Source: Humibacillus sp. DSM 29435 (GTDB lineage Bacteria > Actinomycetota > Actinomycetes > Actinomycetales > Dermatophilaceae). From it: 64,000 bases of DNA. The first letter of the stretch is position 1. Each line of letters opens with the position of its first letter. This document shows, piece after piece, positions 42,029-51,900 of this stretch. Location: NCBI RefSeq assembly GCF_001758225.1, contig NZ_MAST01000054.1, forward strand, positions 114,691-178,690, read 5' to 3'. Position numbers and translations under genes: made by a program. The notes under the pieces are model-generated. The model made no database searches, was not told where the DNA came from, and saw nothing but the letters and a program-made list of their open reading frames with translations.

Positions 42029-43815
42029 CCTTCACGACCCGGCCCACCCTCGAGGGGACCTTCGGGATGGTTTCCACGACACACTGGATCGCTTCGCAGT
42101 GCGCCATGCGCGCCCTCGAGCGAGGCGGCAACGCGTTCGACGCCGCTGTAGCCGCCGGCTTCGTTCTGCACGTGGTGGAACCGCACCTGAACGGACCGGG
42201 AGGAGAGGTCCCAGCCATCATCGCGACCAGCCAGGATCCGACCCCTCGGGTTCTGGCGGGTCAGGGCCCGGCGCCCTCAGGAGCCACGATCGAGCACTTC
42301 ACCGGCTTGGGAATGCAGCTCATCCCCGGATCAGGCCCATTGGCGGCCGCCGTTCCGGGCGCGGTCGATGCCTGGCTGCTGCTCCTTCGCGACCACGGCA
42401 CCCAGACCTTGGCGCAGGTGTTGGAGCCGGCGATCGGCTACGCCGGCGCCGGCCACCCACTCGTCGCCCGAGTGGGCGCCACCGTGGACAGCGTGCGGGA
42501 CCTGTTCGAGAACGACTGGCCCACCTCCGCGGCTCTATGGCTGCAAGGGGGTCAGCCGCCCAAGGCCGGAGAGCTCTTCGCCAACCCCACCTACGCCCGC
42601 ACGCTGCAGCGCCTGGTCGATGAAGGTGAAGCCGCCGGGAGCAGCCGAGAGGCGCAGATCGATGCCGCTCGTCGGGCCTGGAGCCAGGGCTTCGTCGCAG
42701 AAGCCGTCGATGCCCTCTCACGAAAGGCGTTCCGAGACTCCAGTGGCGAAGCACACTCGGGCCTGGTCACCGGCAGCGACATGGCCGCCTACGCCGCTAC
42801 CTGGGAGACGCCCGCCGTCAGCAAGTGGCACGGATACTCCATCGCCAAGACCCAGCCCTGGGCGCAGGGCCCAACTTTGCTCCAGGCTCTCGCCATCGTC
42901 GATGCCCTGGATGACCCGGAGGCGTTCGATCCCTCCACCGCCAGGGGAATCCACCTGATCGCCGAGGCACTGAAACTGGCCTTCGCTGACCGGGAGGCCT
43001 GGTACGGCGACGGCGAGGACGTGCCGCTGAGCACGCTGTTGTCCGAGGAGTATGCCGCGCAACGCGCCACCCTGATCGCCGATCGGGCATCGGGGACCGT
43101 CCGGCCGGGCAGCCCTGACGGGCGTGAGCCACGCATCGCGGCCTACCTGATGGACCAGGACGCCCAGCGGAAGACGCCCGTGGATGCCACGACGGGCGAG
43201 CCGACCGTACGTCCGGATGGGGTCACTCGCGGCGACACGTGCCATGTCGACGTGGTGGACCGGTGGGGCAACATGATCTCGGCGACCCCGAGCGGCGGAT
43301 GGCTGCAGAGCTCACCGACCATCCCAGAGCTCGGTTTCCCCTTGGGCAGCCGACTGCAGATGTTCTGGCTGGAAGAGGGCCTGGCCACGTCACTGCGGCC
43401 CGGACGCCGTCCCCGCAGCACCCTGACACCCACCATGGTGCACCGAGACGGCCTCCCGATCCTGGCCTGCGGCACGCCCGGCGGCGACTCGCAAGAACAG
43501 ACCCAGCTGATCTTTCTGCTCCGGCACCTGATCGGCGGAGAGACTCTGCAGGAGGCTATCGACGCGCCCAGCTGGCACACCACCAGCGTGCCCGGTTCGT
43601 TCTACCCCCGTGAGATCGAACCTGCAGTGCTGACCCTGGAGGATCGAATCGGAGCAGATGTTCTGTCTGCTCTGTCGGGGATGGGCCACGACGTGCGCAT
43701 CTCTGGAGCATGGACCCTGGGGCGCATGTGTGCGGTGACACGCGACCCCGAGACGGGAGTGGTTGCTGCGGGTGCCAACCCGCGGGGCATGCAGGGTTAC
43801 GCCTGTGGCCGATAG
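42025..43815 (+). CDS. Gamma-glutamyltransferase family protein
   Basis: 596 residues. GGT landmarks: GMVSTTHWIASQCAMRALER and GGNAFDAAVAAGFVLHVVEP, HLNGPGGEVPAII, and the autoprocessing site GDTCHVDVVDRWGNMISATP, where Thr405 would be the nucleophile of the small subunit. Later motifs are RPRSTLTPTMVHRDGLPIL and CGTPGGDSQEQTQLIFLL. No signal peptide is seen, unlike periplasmic GGTs, so it acts in the cytosol on the imported substrate. It cleaves gamma-glutamyl bonds (glutathione type) or a related amide. Translational coupling to the importer supports uptake followed by hydrolysis. The Cys after Thr405 replaces the Thr found in E. coli GGT. Confidence 0.9.
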   Translation: MTFTTRPTLEGTFGMVSTTHWIASQCAMRALERGGNAFDAAVAAGFVLHVVEPHLNGPGGEVPAIIATSQDPTPRVLAGQGPAPSGATIEHFTGLGMQLIPGSGPLAAAVPGAVDAWLLLLRDHGTQTLAQVLEPAIGYAGAGHPLVARVGATVDSVRDLFENDWPTSAALWLQGGQPPKAGELFANPTYARTLQRLVDEGEAAGSSREAQIDAARRAWSQGFVAEAVDALSRKAFRDSSGEAHSGLVTGSDMAAYAATWETPAVSKWHGYSIAKTQPWAQGPTLLQALAIVDALDDPEAFDPSTARGIHLIAEALKLAFADREAWYGDGEDVPLSTLLSEEYAAQRATLIADRASGTVRPGSPDGREPRIAAYLMDQDAQRKTPVDATTGEPTVRPDGVTRGDTCHVDVVDRWGNMISATPSGGWLQSSPTIPELGFPLGSRLQMFWLEEGLATSLRPGRRPRSTLTPTMVHRDGLPILACGTPGGDSQEQTQLIFLLRHLIGGETLQEAIDAPSWHTTSVPGSFYPREIEPAVLTLEDRIGADVLSALSGMGHDVRISGAWTLGRMCAVTRDPETGVVAAGANPRGMQGYACGR

Positions 43816-43837
43816 GGGGTGCCGATACCGCCGCAGC

Positions 43838-44512
43838 TCAGGTGATCTGCACGGTGGTCAAGGCGGCGACCGAGGCAGCGTGCACGTGCGCCTTCGCCGC
43901 CTCTTCGGCCTGGTCCCCGTCGCCCGCCTCGATCGCGTCGACGAGCCGGATGTGTTCCACCCACGAATGGGGCGCACGATCTACGGCGCCGAGACGGAAG
44001 ATCCAGTGCACCTGCAGATAGAGGCCGGTCGCGATAGAGGACAGCCACTTGTTGCCGCCAATCGAGACCACCAACAGATGCAGCTCGCTGTTGAGCTCAG
44101 CGACCTCCGAGAACGCGGCGCGGTCGGTGGCATCACGAGCGGCATCCAGCAGCCCACGCAGGGCGGCGATGTCCGTCGGGGTCGCGCGCTCGGCCGCGAG
44201 CCTGGCCGCCAGCGTCTCGAGTCGTTCTCTGGCCGCGAACATGTCAGAGATCATCGAGGCGTCCGGCACCGCAACAAAGACGCCGCGTCGAGGCACGATG
44301 GTGACAAAGCCCTCGGCTTCGACCACGCGCAAGGCCTCACGTACAGGGTTGCGCGATACCCCGAAGTCCTCGGCCAACCGGTCTTCGGTCAGCCGTTCTC
44401 CGGGGAGGTAGTCACCGTTGACGATGCCTTTGCGCAATGCCACGAGAACTTGGTCTCGTAACGGAACATGACGGCCCCCTATCGTGCCGGCGCTTTGAAC
44501 TGCCACGTGCAC
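43838..44512 (-). CDS. GntR family regulator with FCD domain
   Basis: 224 residues from GTG 44512, chosen because GAAAGG precedes it and because longer in-frame starts would place a likely operator (44557-44566) inside the gene; GTG 44506 is another option. The winged helix is RDQVLVALRKGIVNGDYLPG followed by LAEDFGVSRNPVREALRVVE. The FCD effector domain has FAARERLETLAARLAAERAT, ELNSELHLLVVSIGG and HIRLVDAIEAGDGDQAEEAA with metal-binding His residues. Convergent with the importer operon by position but sharing a promoter motif with it, so it is the probable regulator. The effector is likely an amino acid or organic acid. Confidence 0.88.
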   Translation of the reverse strand: MHVAVQSAGTIGGRHVPLRDQVLVALRKGIVNGDYLPGERLTEDRLAEDFGVSRNPVREALRVVEAEGFVTIVPRRGVFVAVPDASMISDMFAARERLETLAARLAAERATPTDIAALRGLLDAARDATDRAAFSEVAELNSELHLLVVSIGGNKWLSSIATGLYLQVHWIFRLGAVDRAPHSWVEHIRLVDAIEAGDGDQAEEAAKAHVHAASVAALTTVQIT

Positions 44513-44556
44513 TGCCTTTCCCCAGATGGCTACGAACCATGCCGCGCCGCTTCGAC

Positions 44557-44566
44557 TGTATACGAA
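44557..44566 (-). promoter_or_regulatory. Candidate GntR operator at its own promoter
   Basis: On the minus strand this reads TTCGTATACA, identical to 36345-36354. It lies 45 bp before the proposed GTG at 44512 and 9 bp from the divergent DUF1275 start at 44575. Confidence 0.55.
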
Positions 44567-44574
44567 AGACAATC

Positions 44575-45309
44575 GTGAACATCCCTTGGGTAAGAAGAAG
44601 TGGCTCTGTTCGCCCGGGTACTGAGCAAACGGAGCAGCTGCGTCGTCGCCGTCACACCCTGGTCATGATCCTGACCTTGGTCACGGGCTGCGCTGACGCA
44701 ACGGGATTCATTGCTCTGGGTAATGCCTTCTCATCGGTGATGACCGGGAACATGGTGTTGTTGGGGCTGTCGGCCGGCACCGCGGACGCGGCCTTGGCCA
44801 TCACCTCCGGGAGCGCGATAGCGAGCTACGCCCTGGGAGTGCTCGTGGGTTCCCACTCGGCCGGCACGAAGCTGGAAGGCGACCCGGTGTGGCCGGCGGC
44901 CGTCACCCGCACCCTGATGATCGAGCTGTCGGTGATGGCGGCCTTCGGAGTCTTCTGGGAGCTCACTCTGGGTGATCGCACAACAGGGCAGCAGCTCTCG
45001 CTACTCTTGATCACCGCCGCGGCCATGGGAATCCAGAGCAGTGCGATCGAGCGGTTCGGCGTATCCGGGCTCTCGTCGACCTTCCTCACCGGAACACTCA
45101 CCCGCGTGATCAGCGGCATCAGCGCTCGGCATTCACTCAGCACACTGTTGCCGAGCGTCCAGGTGCTCCTGGCGCTGGTGACCGGGGCCTGTGCGGGCGC
45201 GTTCGTCGTCACCCACATTCCGTGGCTCTCACCACTGCTGCTCGTCCTGCCCCTTGCGCTCGTGGTTGCCCTGTCGACCAGGCTCCGCAAGGCGGATGCC
45301 GTCAGCTAG
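44575..45309 (+). CDS. DUF1275 (YoaK-type) membrane protein
   Basis: 244 residues from GTG 44575 (the ATG at 44665 is the next strong choice). About six membrane helices; the first carries the DUF1275 signature VTGCADATGFIALGNAFSSV followed by MTGNMVLLGLSAG. Later: MGIQSSAIERFGVSGLSSTF and LTGTLTRVISGISARHS, again conserved in the family. Function is unknown; some relatives are annotated as transporters. It is divergent from the GntR gene, and the GTATAC palindrome lies just upstream, so it may share regulation. The stop overlaps the next minus-strand gene by 8 bp. Confidence 0.8.
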   Translation: MNIPWVRRSGSVRPGTEQTEQLRRRRHTLVMILTLVTGCADATGFIALGNAFSSVMTGNMVLLGLSAGTADAALAITSGSAIASYALGVLVGSHSAGTKLEGDPVWPAAVTRTLMIELSVMAAFGVFWELTLGDRTTGQQLSLLLITAAAMGIQSSAIERFGVSGLSSTFLTGTLTRVISGISARHSLSTLLPSVQVLLALVTGACAGAFVVTHIPWLSPLLLVLPLALVVALSTRLRKADAVS

Positions 45310-45514
45310 AACCAGGGCGTTCCGCTGACGCAGGTGAACCCGTGTTGGCCAGCGCGTTGTGTAGGGCGTCGGCGCCAGGAGCGGTCGCTTCGGCGGTCGG
45401 ATGGCGGTGGGCGTTGAGCACCCGCACGATGCGGCTGACGTCATGCTGTGGGAGCCCGCGGTTGTCGCGATTGTGGTCGATCAGGTGGTGGACGTCCTGA
45501 GGGGTGATGGACAT
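45302..45514 (-). CDS. Small protein of unknown function
   Basis: 70 residues, start ATG 45514 with a good AAGGAGA site 5 bp upstream. Sequence opens MSITPQDVHHLIDHNRDNRG, predicted helical, then RIVRVLNAHRHPTAEATAPG and a Ser/Ala-rich tail. His- and Asp-rich with no cysteines. It overlaps the 3' end of the convergent DUF1275 gene by 8 bp. No family recognised; support is the ribosome binding site and codon positions. Confidence 0.45.
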   Translation of the reverse strand: MSITPQDVHHLIDHNRDNRGLPQHDVSRIVRVLNAHRHPTAEATAPGADALHNALANTGSPASAERPGSS

Positions 45515-46032
45515 GGCCTCTCCTTGAGGTCGCTGGGATAACTGGGGCGTGCCTCATCCCGCTTCCCGCCCCCCGGCGCGAGGTGGCTTTGACGTGCCGG
45601 CGGCCGAACGTGGTTCGGGCTGACATGGAGCGGGCGGCACAGGGGCGCGGCGAGGCGCCGGAGGCCTGGGGATCGTCGATGTGGGCGCCGCGATGGGCAG
45701 CAACACGTGCGACGGATCGTTCCCGGTGACTCGGTCACCCACCATGAGAAACACCCCTCCCCACCGCAGGTCTTCTCGACCAGAACGGTTGCCGGGTCTG
45801 GGGCAACGCTGCCTTCATTGGCTGCTCACTCGTCAGGCTGCCACCGGCCCCTCTGCGATGTCAATGGTCTGTGAGGAGGGACTCGCCGGTTCTGCGGTCC
45901 GCTCCGCCACGGGTCGGGCCGCTGATGCAAACGGCATCCTTCGCTTCCAACCCCCACAGGAGGAGGATGAGGATGAGATCGAGAACCAGCGCTCACCCAG
46001 GGGAACACTGTTCGCCGGAAAGGTAGCCAGCC
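45515..46032. other. 518-bp stretch without a firm gene
   Basis: A minus-strand frame from ATG 45745 (MVGDRVTGNDPSHVLLPIAA) to 45554 encodes a Pro-rich 63-residue product with a weak GGGGAGG site, which could be a small protein or chance. The rest shows no conserved pattern or strong hairpin. A GGAGGAGGATGAGGATGAG purine run at about 45959-45977 lies 55 bp before the GAF-ANTAR start. Confidence 0.35.
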
Positions 46033-46755
46033 ATGATCTCTCAGCAGCGGGTGCTCATCAGGCTCGTCGAGCTGGCCGACACTCTTGTCGCGGAGTTCGA
46101 CGTCATCGACTTCATGCACACCTTGGTCGAGACCAGCGTCGAGCTGCTGGGCGTGGATGCTGCCGGGCTGATGCTCAGCGACCGACGTGGCCACCTCGAG
46201 GTGGTCGCATCCTCCACCCACCAGGCCCGCCTCCTCGAGCTGTTCGAGCTGCAGCACGAAGAGGGCCCGTGCCTGGACTGCTACCGGGAGGGACGCACGG
46301 TCGCCAACCTCGATCCCGTGCAGGCCGAAGAGCGCTGGCCCGCGTTCGCGGCCGCCGTGCGGGAGGCACGCTTCGCCTCGGTTCACGCCGTGCCGTTGCG
46401 CCTGCGTGATGAGGTCATCGGCGCCATGAACCTCTTCCTGGCCGATCGCAGCACCTTGACCCCCGATGAGCTGTCGCTCGCCCAAGCGCTGGCCGACGTC
46501 GCCACGATCGGGCTGCTGCAGGAACGGGCGGTGCGCGAGCAACAGATCCTGGCGGAGCAGCTGCAGGGGGCGCTCACCAGCCGGACGCGCATCGAGCAGG
46601 CCAAAGGGGTGCTCGCCGAACGGCATCAGCTGACCCCCGAGGCGGCCTTCGTCGTCATGCGAACCCATGCGCGACGCAACGGCCGTCCCTTGCTCGCCAT
46701 CGTAACCGAGGTCATCGACGGCACCTTCGACCAGTCCCTCCGCCCCGACGACTGA
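46033..46755 (+). CDS. GAF and ANTAR domain regulator
   Basis: 240 residues from ATG 46033. The GAF domain covers about residues 15-160 (TSVELLGVDAAGLMLSDRRG, LFELQHEEGPCLDCYREGRT, ASVHAVPLRLRDEVIGAMNL). The ANTAR domain is the final ~65 residues (LTSRTRIEQAKGVLAERHQL with TPEAAFVVMRTHARRNGRPL), with conserved Ala and Arg positions for RNA binding. ANTAR proteins usually bind paired hexaloop RNA hairpins to block termination; GAF senses a small ligand. No downstream target hairpins were identified. It lies near a two-component system but on its own transcript. A fragment related to its ANTAR region occurs at 56490-56560. Confidence 0.92.
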   Translation: MISQQRVLIRLVELADTLVAEFDVIDFMHTLVETSVELLGVDAAGLMLSDRRGHLEVVASSTHQARLLELFELQHEEGPCLDCYREGRTVANLDPVQAEERWPAFAAAVREARFASVHAVPLRLRDEVIGAMNLFLADRSTLTPDELSLAQALADVATIGLLQERAVREQQILAEQLQGALTSRTRIEQAKGVLAERHQLTPEAAFVVMRTHARRNGRPLLAIVTEVIDGTFDQSLRPDD

Positions 46756-46801
46756 GCTGAACGAGGCTCCGTTGGCCCGACGCCGGCCTCATCGCGGCGG
46801 A

Positions 46802-47980
46802 TCAGGTGCGAACGAGCGCCACCGGCGATGAGGGGCGTCGCTCGTGCGTGTCGTCTGTCGACAGTCGGAGGAGCGGGACGTGCATCGTGAAGCAGCTGCC
46901 CCGGCCGACCTCGCTCGTCACCCCGAGTGTGCCGCCCCGTGCCTCGACCAAGGCGCTCACGAGGGCGAGACCCAGACCGGTACCGCTGAGCTCTCCTGCG
47001 GTGCTGCCGGTCTCGAAGACCGCGAACACCCGCTCGCGGTCCGACTCCGGAATGCCCGCTCCGGTGTCGGCCACCGAGATCACGAGATCAGGTCCCTCCA
47101 CCCGTGCGTCGACTCCGATGGTGTCGGTGCGGTCGGTGAAGCGCACGGCGTTCTCGATCAAGCAGTCCAGGGCTGCTTCCAGACGCTCGGGGTCGGCCAG
47201 CACCGCGCCGACCGAGCTCGACGAGCTCCAGTTGCGGTCCACCCCCGCCGACCATCGCGCCACCGCCGCGTGCACCACCTCGTCGAGATCGACCGTTTGG
47301 GCCTCACCGGGGGCATCGGCCCGAACGAGGTGCAGCAACGTCGTCACCGTGGCCGTGGCCTTGTCGATCTCACCCAGAACCAGGGCGGTGTCGGCGTGGA
47401 CGGCGGGGTCGGTGCTGTCCTGCCGCATCATCTCCACCAGTGCTCTGGCCACGGTCAGCCGAGTGCGGACCTCGTGCGAGCCGAACCGGGCGGTCAGCTC
47501 CCGCTGCCCGGCCTGGACCCGCTCGTCCTCCAGCAGGTCAGCGATCGAGCACTGCGCCGCCCGGTGCCGGTTCACGTGCCAGATCAGCAGCCCGACTATC
47601 ACGCCCATGAGGACGATCTCCGAACATTCGGCCCAGCCGATGGCCCCCATCTGGGCGTGCAGGATGAGAGGCAGACCCGTCGATCCGGTCACGGCGACGA
47701 AGGTGGCCGTTGTGGCGCGTCGTGACAACGGCAGCAAACCGTACAGCAGGGCGAAGCTGGCCCAGATGAGGTGGTAGGGAATTGTCTCACTGCCGACAAA
47801 GAGCACCATCAGCACGAGGTTGATCACGGCGAAGACGAGCCAGGCGCCCACCAGGGTGCGACGCACACGAGCGCTCGGGCCCGCCGTCGTCCCCGGCGAC
47901 CACCGGTCTCGGGCCCACCGGTCGAGCGCCATCTGGTCGTGTTTCCCGACCGTCTTGCGCACGGCATCCTGGGTCGTCAT
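46802..47980 (-). CDS. Sensor histidine kinase
   Basis: 392 residues from ATG 47980. Three to four membrane helices lie between residues 42 and 135 (VGAWLVFAVINLVLMVLFVG, IGWAECSEIVLMGVIVGLLI), without a large external domain. The H box is RFGSHEVRTRL with His169; N box LDCLIENAVRFT; G1 VADTGAGIPESDRE; G2 SGTGLGLALVSALVEARGG. Divergent from the response regulator at 48156, from which it is 175 bp away, it is the likely partner. The multicopper oxidase downstream of the regulator suggests a metal or redox stimulus. The absence of a periplasmic sensor hints at membrane or cytosolic sensing. Confidence 0.9.
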   Translation of the reverse strand: MTTQDAVRKTVGKHDQMALDRWARDRWSPGTTAGPSARVRRTLVGAWLVFAVINLVLMVLFVGSETIPYHLIWASFALLYGLLPLSRRATTATFVAVTGSTGLPLILHAQMGAIGWAECSEIVLMGVIVGLLIWHVNRHRAAQCSIADLLEDERVQAGQRELTARFGSHEVRTRLTVARALVEMMRQDSTDPAVHADTALVLGEIDKATATVTTLLHLVRADAPGEAQTVDLDEVVHAAVARWSAGVDRNWSSSSSVGAVLADPERLEAALDCLIENAVRFTDRTDTIGVDARVEGPDLVISVADTGAGIPESDRERVFAVFETGSTAGELSGTGLGLALVSALVEARGGTLGVTSEVGRGSCFTMHVPLLRLSTDDTHERRPSSPVALVRT

Positions 47981-48155
47981 GGCACCTTCCCGCGTCGCGG
48001 CTGACGCCGACAGCAGTGCCAACCTGCGTCGACGGTATCTGTGATGGCCTGGTGCCGTTGGGTTTTGGAGAAGGCAGTCGGATCGGCCCCCAACGCACCG
48101 GCCGGCGTCTAGCCTCGGACTGCGCCACCTGGCGTGGGGTGAACGGGGAGTGGTC

Positions 48156-48851
48156 ATGGACGTGGAGGAGCTGGAGGCCAGACTGGCGGGTCAGGCCGGA
48201 TCGGTGTTGCTCGTCGAGGACGACCGGCCTTTGGCCGCGGTGCTGGTTCGGCTGCTGAGCGGTGCGGGCTACGCGGTCGACACGGCCTTCGACGGCCAAC
48301 GCGGGCTCCACCTGGCACTCAGCCGGCCGTACACGTTGATGGTGCTGGACCGGACCTTGCCGGCCATCGAAGGTCTCGACCTGCTGGCGAGGATCCGGTC
48401 GAGTGGTGTCACCGCGCCGGTCCTGGTGCTCTCTGCCCTGTCCTCCGCCCGGGATCGCGTGCAGGGACTCGACGCCGGGGCGGAGGACTACCTGACGAAA
48501 CCGTTCGACACCGGTGAGCTGCTGGCGCGGTTGCGAGCACTGAGACGGCGGCACGCCGAGACCTCTTGTGACCTCACGCTCCCGTTCGGGCGGCTGGAGG
48601 TCGCGGGTCATCAGGTGGTGCGGCCCGACGGCGGCACGGTGACACTGACCACTCGGGAATGCGATCTGCTCGAGACGCTTGCCCGCCGGCCGCACCAGGT
48701 GTTCAGTCAGACGGAGCTGATGGACAGGGCTTTCCCGGAGGCGGTGGACGACGGTCTGGTGGGCGTGTACGTCCATCACCTGCGCCGAAAGCTGGGGGCG
48801 CGCGCCATCGAGACCGTGCGCGGCCTGGGCTATCGACTGGGCCGCGGCTGA
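48156..48851 (+). CDS. OmpR/PhoB family response regulator
   Basis: 231 residues from ATG 48156 (GTG 48150 is possible), preceded by GGGGAG. The receiver domain includes the acidic pocket VLLVEDDRP, phosphoacceptor Asp65 in LMVLDRTLP, Ser/Thr site VLSAL and Lys115 in YLTKPFD. The C-terminal winged helix has LTTRECDLLETLARRPHQVF and VYVHHLRRKLGARAIETVRG. It ends 109 bp before the multicopper oxidase, the likely target. The pair and oxidase gene form a local metal-response block. Confidence 0.92.
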   Translation: MDVEELEARLAGQAGSVLLVEDDRPLAAVLVRLLSGAGYAVDTAFDGQRGLHLALSRPYTLMVLDRTLPAIEGLDLLARIRSSGVTAPVLVLSALSSARDRVQGLDAGAEDYLTKPFDTGELLARLRALRRRHAETSCDLTLPFGRLEVAGHQVVRPDGGTVTLTTRECDLLETLARRPHQVFSQTELMDRAFPEAVDDGLVGVYVHHLRRKLGARAIETVRGLGYRLGRG

Positions 48852-48960
48852 GAACTTTGATCCCGACGGGAATTTAATCAACCGTTAAGAAAGTGCGCCC
48901 AGTCTCCTCCTCAGGTGACCGCTCGCACGGGCGAGTCGGCATCGCTCGCTAGGGGATACT

Positions 48961-51900
48961 ATGGACCGTTTTAGCCACCTGCGCAAGGGTTCGAGGCGAT
49001 TGTCGCCTCGGCCGGTCGCCGTCGTCGTGACCTCAATGCTCGTGCTGATGGGCACCGGCATCGCCCCGGTCTCCGGGCTGGGGAGTGTGTTCCGGCCCAG
49101 TTCGGCCGAGGCCAGGACGCCCACCAACGCCACCGACGAAGCGGTGGTGCCGCACTACTTCGGTCCGTATCCGAACTGGGCCAACAGCCCCCAGACGCTG
49201 GCGGACGCGATGGTGAAGATGAGTCTCGGCACCCCGACGCCGGTCTCTTTCGGTAACCCTCTGGTCGAGCGAGACTTCGCCACCGACTACGCCACGACGC
49301 CACCTGACCTGGGCCCCGTCCTGGTCGTGCTCAACCGCTCCCCGCTGCCGGCGGGCACCCTGAAGGACTTCCAGAGCTGGAACCAGGGCACGGCGGGCTC
49401 CAGCCCCCGCACCTCGGCCGGCGGCACGTTCCACGCCCTCGTCCTGCGGCCCTCGGGCACGGCGGGGGGTTACAGCGTCGTCTACGCGAGTGACAAGCTC
49501 ACCGTGCCGGTGCCGACGGTGGTCACCGGCGAGGTCGAGACCTATCCGGTTCCGACCCCCGTGGCCGTCCAGAAGGGCGACGTCATCGGCTTCTACGGTC
49601 AGGGCGTGCCCGTCGTCACGGGCGGGGCCAACGCGGACACCATGAGCTACCCGGCCAGTGGCGACCCGAGCATGGCCACGAACGTTCCGCCGACGCAGGG
49701 CAGCGCGTTCACGCTCGGTGACCCCGGCTACCCCGACTACTCCCACGACCGGACGTACTCCTTCGCCGCCGACGTCACCCCGACGGTCACCGACCCCGGC
49801 ACGGGCGCCGAGGCGACCGCCTCCGTCGACCCGAAGACCGGGGCAATCACGGGCGTCGACGTGACCAGCCCGGGGGCCGGCTACGCGATCCCGCCGACCG
49901 TGACGATCACCACTGCCGGGGTCACCCCGACCGCGGTGGCCAAGGCCACCGCCACCATCGCCACCGGCGTGATCAACGCGATCGACGTCAACGAGACCGG
50001 ATACGGTTTCACCGCACCCAAGGTGACGCTCACCGGTGGTAACCCGACGGCGGGCTTCGAGGCCAAGGCCCTCGCGAGTGGTGTGGTCGACGACCTCAAG
50101 CTCACCGACGGTGGCTCGGGCTACCAGGCCCAGCCGCTGGTGACCTTGACCAAGCCCGACCTCCCCGGCGGGACCCAGGCCACCGCCAGTGCGACGATGA
50201 ACGCCAGCGGTGTCGTCACCGGCGTCACGGTCGCCAACCCGGGTAGTGGCTACACCACTGCCCCCACCGTCACCGTCACCGACGCCAGCAAGAACGACCC
50301 CACCACGTTTGCCGCGGTCACGGCGACGATCGGCGTCACGAAGATCGATGTCACCGACGGCGGCCAGGGCTACGACTCCGCCCCCACCGTCACCATCACT
50401 GACACCGTCGGCACGGCCGACAAGGGCGCCAGCGCCACGGCGCAGGTTGCCGTCAAGGGGTCGGTCACCGGCATCACCGTGACCGCTCCCGGCGCGGGCT
50501 ACCTCACCCCCGGCATCAAGAAGTTCGTCGACACCCTCCCCGGTCAGGGCGAGGCCAACGCCAACGACCTCGGCCAGTACATCCCGGTCGCCAAGCCTGA
50601 CACCACCACCTATCCCGGCACCGACTACTACGAGATCGCGGTCGTGCAGTACCGGGAGAAGATGCACCGCGACCTGCCCGCCACGCTGCTGCGCGGCTAC
50701 GTGCAGCTCTCGACGAGCGTCGTCCCCGGCAAGCACCTCCCTCTCGGGAACGCGAACCTCAACCCGGCCTCCGCCGACACTCCCGTCGCCGGGGGCTACA
50801 CCGCGGTGGACAAGCCGCACTACCTCGGCCCGACGATCAACGCCACCAAGAACCGCCCGGTGCGGGTGCTCTTCCGCAACCTGCTGCCGACCGGTGTCGC
50901 CGGTGACCTGTTCCTTCCCGTCGACACCACGGTGATGGGCTCGGGGGCGGGTCCGAACATGATGCAGCTCGACGCGAACGGCGTGCCCAAGGACATGGCC
51001 ACCGACGAGAAGAGTTCGACGGACGGCGTCCGCAACCCGATGTGCGGCCAGACGCCCAAGCCCACGACCTGCTACTCCGAGAACCGCGCCACCCTGCACC
51101 TGCACGGCGGCATCACGCCCTGGATCAGCGACGGCACTCCGCACCAGTGGACCACCCCGGTCGGGGAGAACACCGCCTACCCGAAGGGCGTCAGCGTCAG
51201 CAACGTGCCCGACATGCCAGACCCGGGCCCTGGCGCCGAGACGTTCTTCTACACCAACCAGCAGAGCGCGCGGATGATGTTCTACCACGACCACGCGTGG
51301 GGCATCACCCGGCTCAACGTGTATGCCGGTGAAGAAGCCGCTTACATGATCACCGACGACGCCGAGAAGGCGCTCATGGCTCCCGGCGGTGCGCTCGACG
51401 GCATCGGCACCGGCATCCCGCTGACCATCCAGGACAAGACCTTCGTGCCCAGCACGCAGCGGATGGCTCAGCTCGACCCCACGTGGGACGCCAAGAAGTG
51501 GGGCGGTGAGGGCAACCTCTGGCAGCCGCACGTCTACATGCCAGCCCAGAACCCCGGGGACCCCAGCGGCATGAGCTCATTCGGTCGCTGGTTCTACGGC
51601 CCGTGGTTCTGGCCGCCGGCCAAGGACGCCAAGTACCCGCCGATGGCGAACCCGTACTTCGACCCCACCTGTGACCCGGACGTCGCCGACTTCTGCGAGC
51701 CTGCCCTGGTTCCCTCGACGCCCAACAACTCGGTGGGCATGGAGGCCTTCCAAGACACCCCGGTCGTCAACGGCACGGCCTACCCGACCACGACGATGGA
51801 CCCGAAGACCTACCGCTTCCGCATCCTCAACGGGTCGGACGACCGGGTCTGGAACCTGTCCTGGTATGTCGCTGACCCCGCCACCGGCACCGAGGTGGCC

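Noticed and set aside
45681..46409. Plus-strand frame of 242 codons before the GAF-ANTAR gene
   Set aside because: It overlaps the GAF-ANTAR frame and turns Arg-rich there; no family pattern or ribosome binding site.
49033..51531. 832-codon minus-strand open frame
   Set aside because: Antisense to the multicopper oxidase; Arg/Gly/Val-rich without motifs, a GC shadow.
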